The translations under genes were made by a program, and so were the position numbers. The notes beneath the pieces were generated by a model, which saw only the letters and a program-made list of their open reading frames with translations, was not told the DNA's origin and made no database searches. DNA of 64,000 bases from Dietzia lutea (GTDB lineage Bacteria > Actinomycetota > Actinomycetes > Mycobacteriales > Mycobacteriaceae), in the NCBI RefSeq assembly GCF_003096075.1, contig NZ_CP015449.1, positions 2,969,001 to 3,033,000 on the forward strand. The letters run 5' to 3'. Shown here piece after piece: positions 63,327 to 64,000 of this stretch; within the stretch, counting starts at the first letter, position 1, and every line of letters starts with the position of its first letter.

Positions 63327-64000
63327 CTGGCAACCCTCCATCGCCCCAAAAGGCTCGCTGAGCGATCCCAACCCCTCGTATCGGGGCCGACCCGACGCCG
63401 ACCCGACGCGTAGGGCGAAGCACATATGGTTCGGCTTCCCACATAAGGGCCGCACGGATCGCTTCATAGTTGTTCGTGGTGTGAGCATCCGACAAACTAA
63501 CTCGTGTTTGCAGGCCGACCCGGTGTCGGCGCCGCCGGAAGCATCAACTATAGCCTCGTTGTCTACATAGCCTCGTTGTCGCAGTACTGTTATGTGCCGC
63601 TTCCGTTCGCGTGTGAGCTTCAGAGAAGTTCATGCCTACTCATCCCGCAACCTTGACGGCGGCTACTGCATTATCGCGATAGCGACCGAGGCGACGTCTA
63701 GATCCGCCAGGCGCGCCGACCAGCGAGGCGGTGAGCTCTTCGGTCCGACTGCCCGCATCATCCCACGCCCCGCGGCCGGTTTGGCTTCCGGTCCGCAAAC
63801 ACCCGCCCTGCCGGTGTAGCGCAAACCAGCAGCAATCCGATCTGGGGCGTTCCCGCACGGCCACACGGTGCCGGAGTAGTTCATCTCCGAATAGTAGATT
63901 GGCGGGAAGTGCATCGCGAATCGGGGTTTGTCCAGTTGAATATTGGTACTTTGATGTTCTTGGCCACCGTAGCTGTGACAGATTACGTGCACGTTCAAAT
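63327..64000. other. Low-GC stretch without recognisable gene
   Basis: About 670 bases with lower GC than the rest of the window. Short open frames are present on both strands, but none has a ribosome binding site, coherent composition or a recognisable domain. A CTCGTTGTC word is repeated near 63555 and 63573 (TATAGCCTCGTTGTC, CATAGCCTCGTTGTC). Confidence 0.5.

Larger units (their letters stand above)
61866..64000. other. Atypical DNA replacing the thiO 5' end
   Basis: From about 61866 to the window end the sequence loses the conserved thi gene order and, after about 63300, is visibly lower in GC than the rest. It holds an SDR gene, an unrecognised gene, and no thiE or intact thiO. It is probably horizontally acquired or a rearrangement junction. 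No transposase or terminal inverted repeat was found within the window. Confidence 0.55.

Noticed and set aside
63592-63819. 75-codon plus-strand frame in the low-GC stretch
   Set aside because: No ribosome binding site, no recognisable domain, mixed composition. Overlaps an equally unsupported minus-strand frame.
63663-63998. 111-codon minus-strand frame at the window end
   Set aside because: Starts at the edge, no ribosome binding site, no recognisable domain. The second half looks like antisense translation.

Overview
The window is very GC-rich, densely coded DNA from a mycolic-acid actinobacterium (Mycobacteriales/Corynebacteriales). Two secreted antigen-85-type mycolyltransferases, an HbhA-like protein, a RamB/isocitrate lyase pair, a GroEL2-type chaperonin with CIRCE boxes and an iron-box promoter all point there. 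Gene order follows, with insertions, the M. tuberculosis Rv0478-to-Rv0415 region as I remember it: deoC, hbhA, Xre regulator, fadB2, icl, ramB, AhpD-like, lpd, S9 peptidase, groEL2, AAA ATPase, LytR_C, DUF3263, def, GNAT, xth, thiG, thiS, thiO. Dietzia is my best guess for the genus, but this is inference.

Layout. 1-5.4 kb: a minus-strand Mrp cation/proton antiporter operon, cut by the window edge inside mrpF. 5.8-10.4 kb: deoC, purU, a MerR regulator, DUF2516, hbhA-like and an Xre regulator. 10.6-18.7 kb: DUF445, a small membrane protein, a MetE homologue lacking its zinc ligands, fadB2, icl and divergent ramB with a RamB box between them. 18.7-27.2 kb: AhpD-like protein, DUF559-type protein, GH65 phosphorylase with beta-phosphoglucomutase, a lipoprotein and lpd, separated by repeat-rich spacers. 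27.3-30.8 kb: a solitary 48-residue peptide gene, S9 peptidase and a hydrolase. 30.9-35.6 kb: mycolyltransferase, two tandem two-gene cassettes of 47-57-residue peptides, and groEL. 35.7-43.8 kb: SRPBCC protein, lipoprotein, M20 peptidase, second mycolyltransferase, CDC48-like ATPase, and a stand-alone LeuA regulatory domain with a leader peptide. 44-50.6 kb: a complete second Mrp operon. 50.8-61.3 kb: LytR_C, DUF3263, def, GNAT, xth, ppk2, CoA-binding, CD225, an ABC exporter, DUF1707 and thiG/thiS. 61.3-64 kb: a truncated thiO joined to atypical DNA.

The most interesting block is 30.9-35.6 kb. Four tiny acidic, signal-less peptides with strong ribosome binding sites and their own terminators form two homologous pairs between groEL and a mycolyltransferase. 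This resembles the Corynebacterium PorH/PorA porins, which lie near groEL2 and are O-mycoloylated. The second pair has an IdeR/DtxR-type iron box over its predicted -10, suggesting an iron-regulated outer-membrane channel. The second standout is the MetE homologue directly downstream of fadB2: three of four zinc ligands and the catalytic histidine are replaced although the rest of the fold is well conserved.
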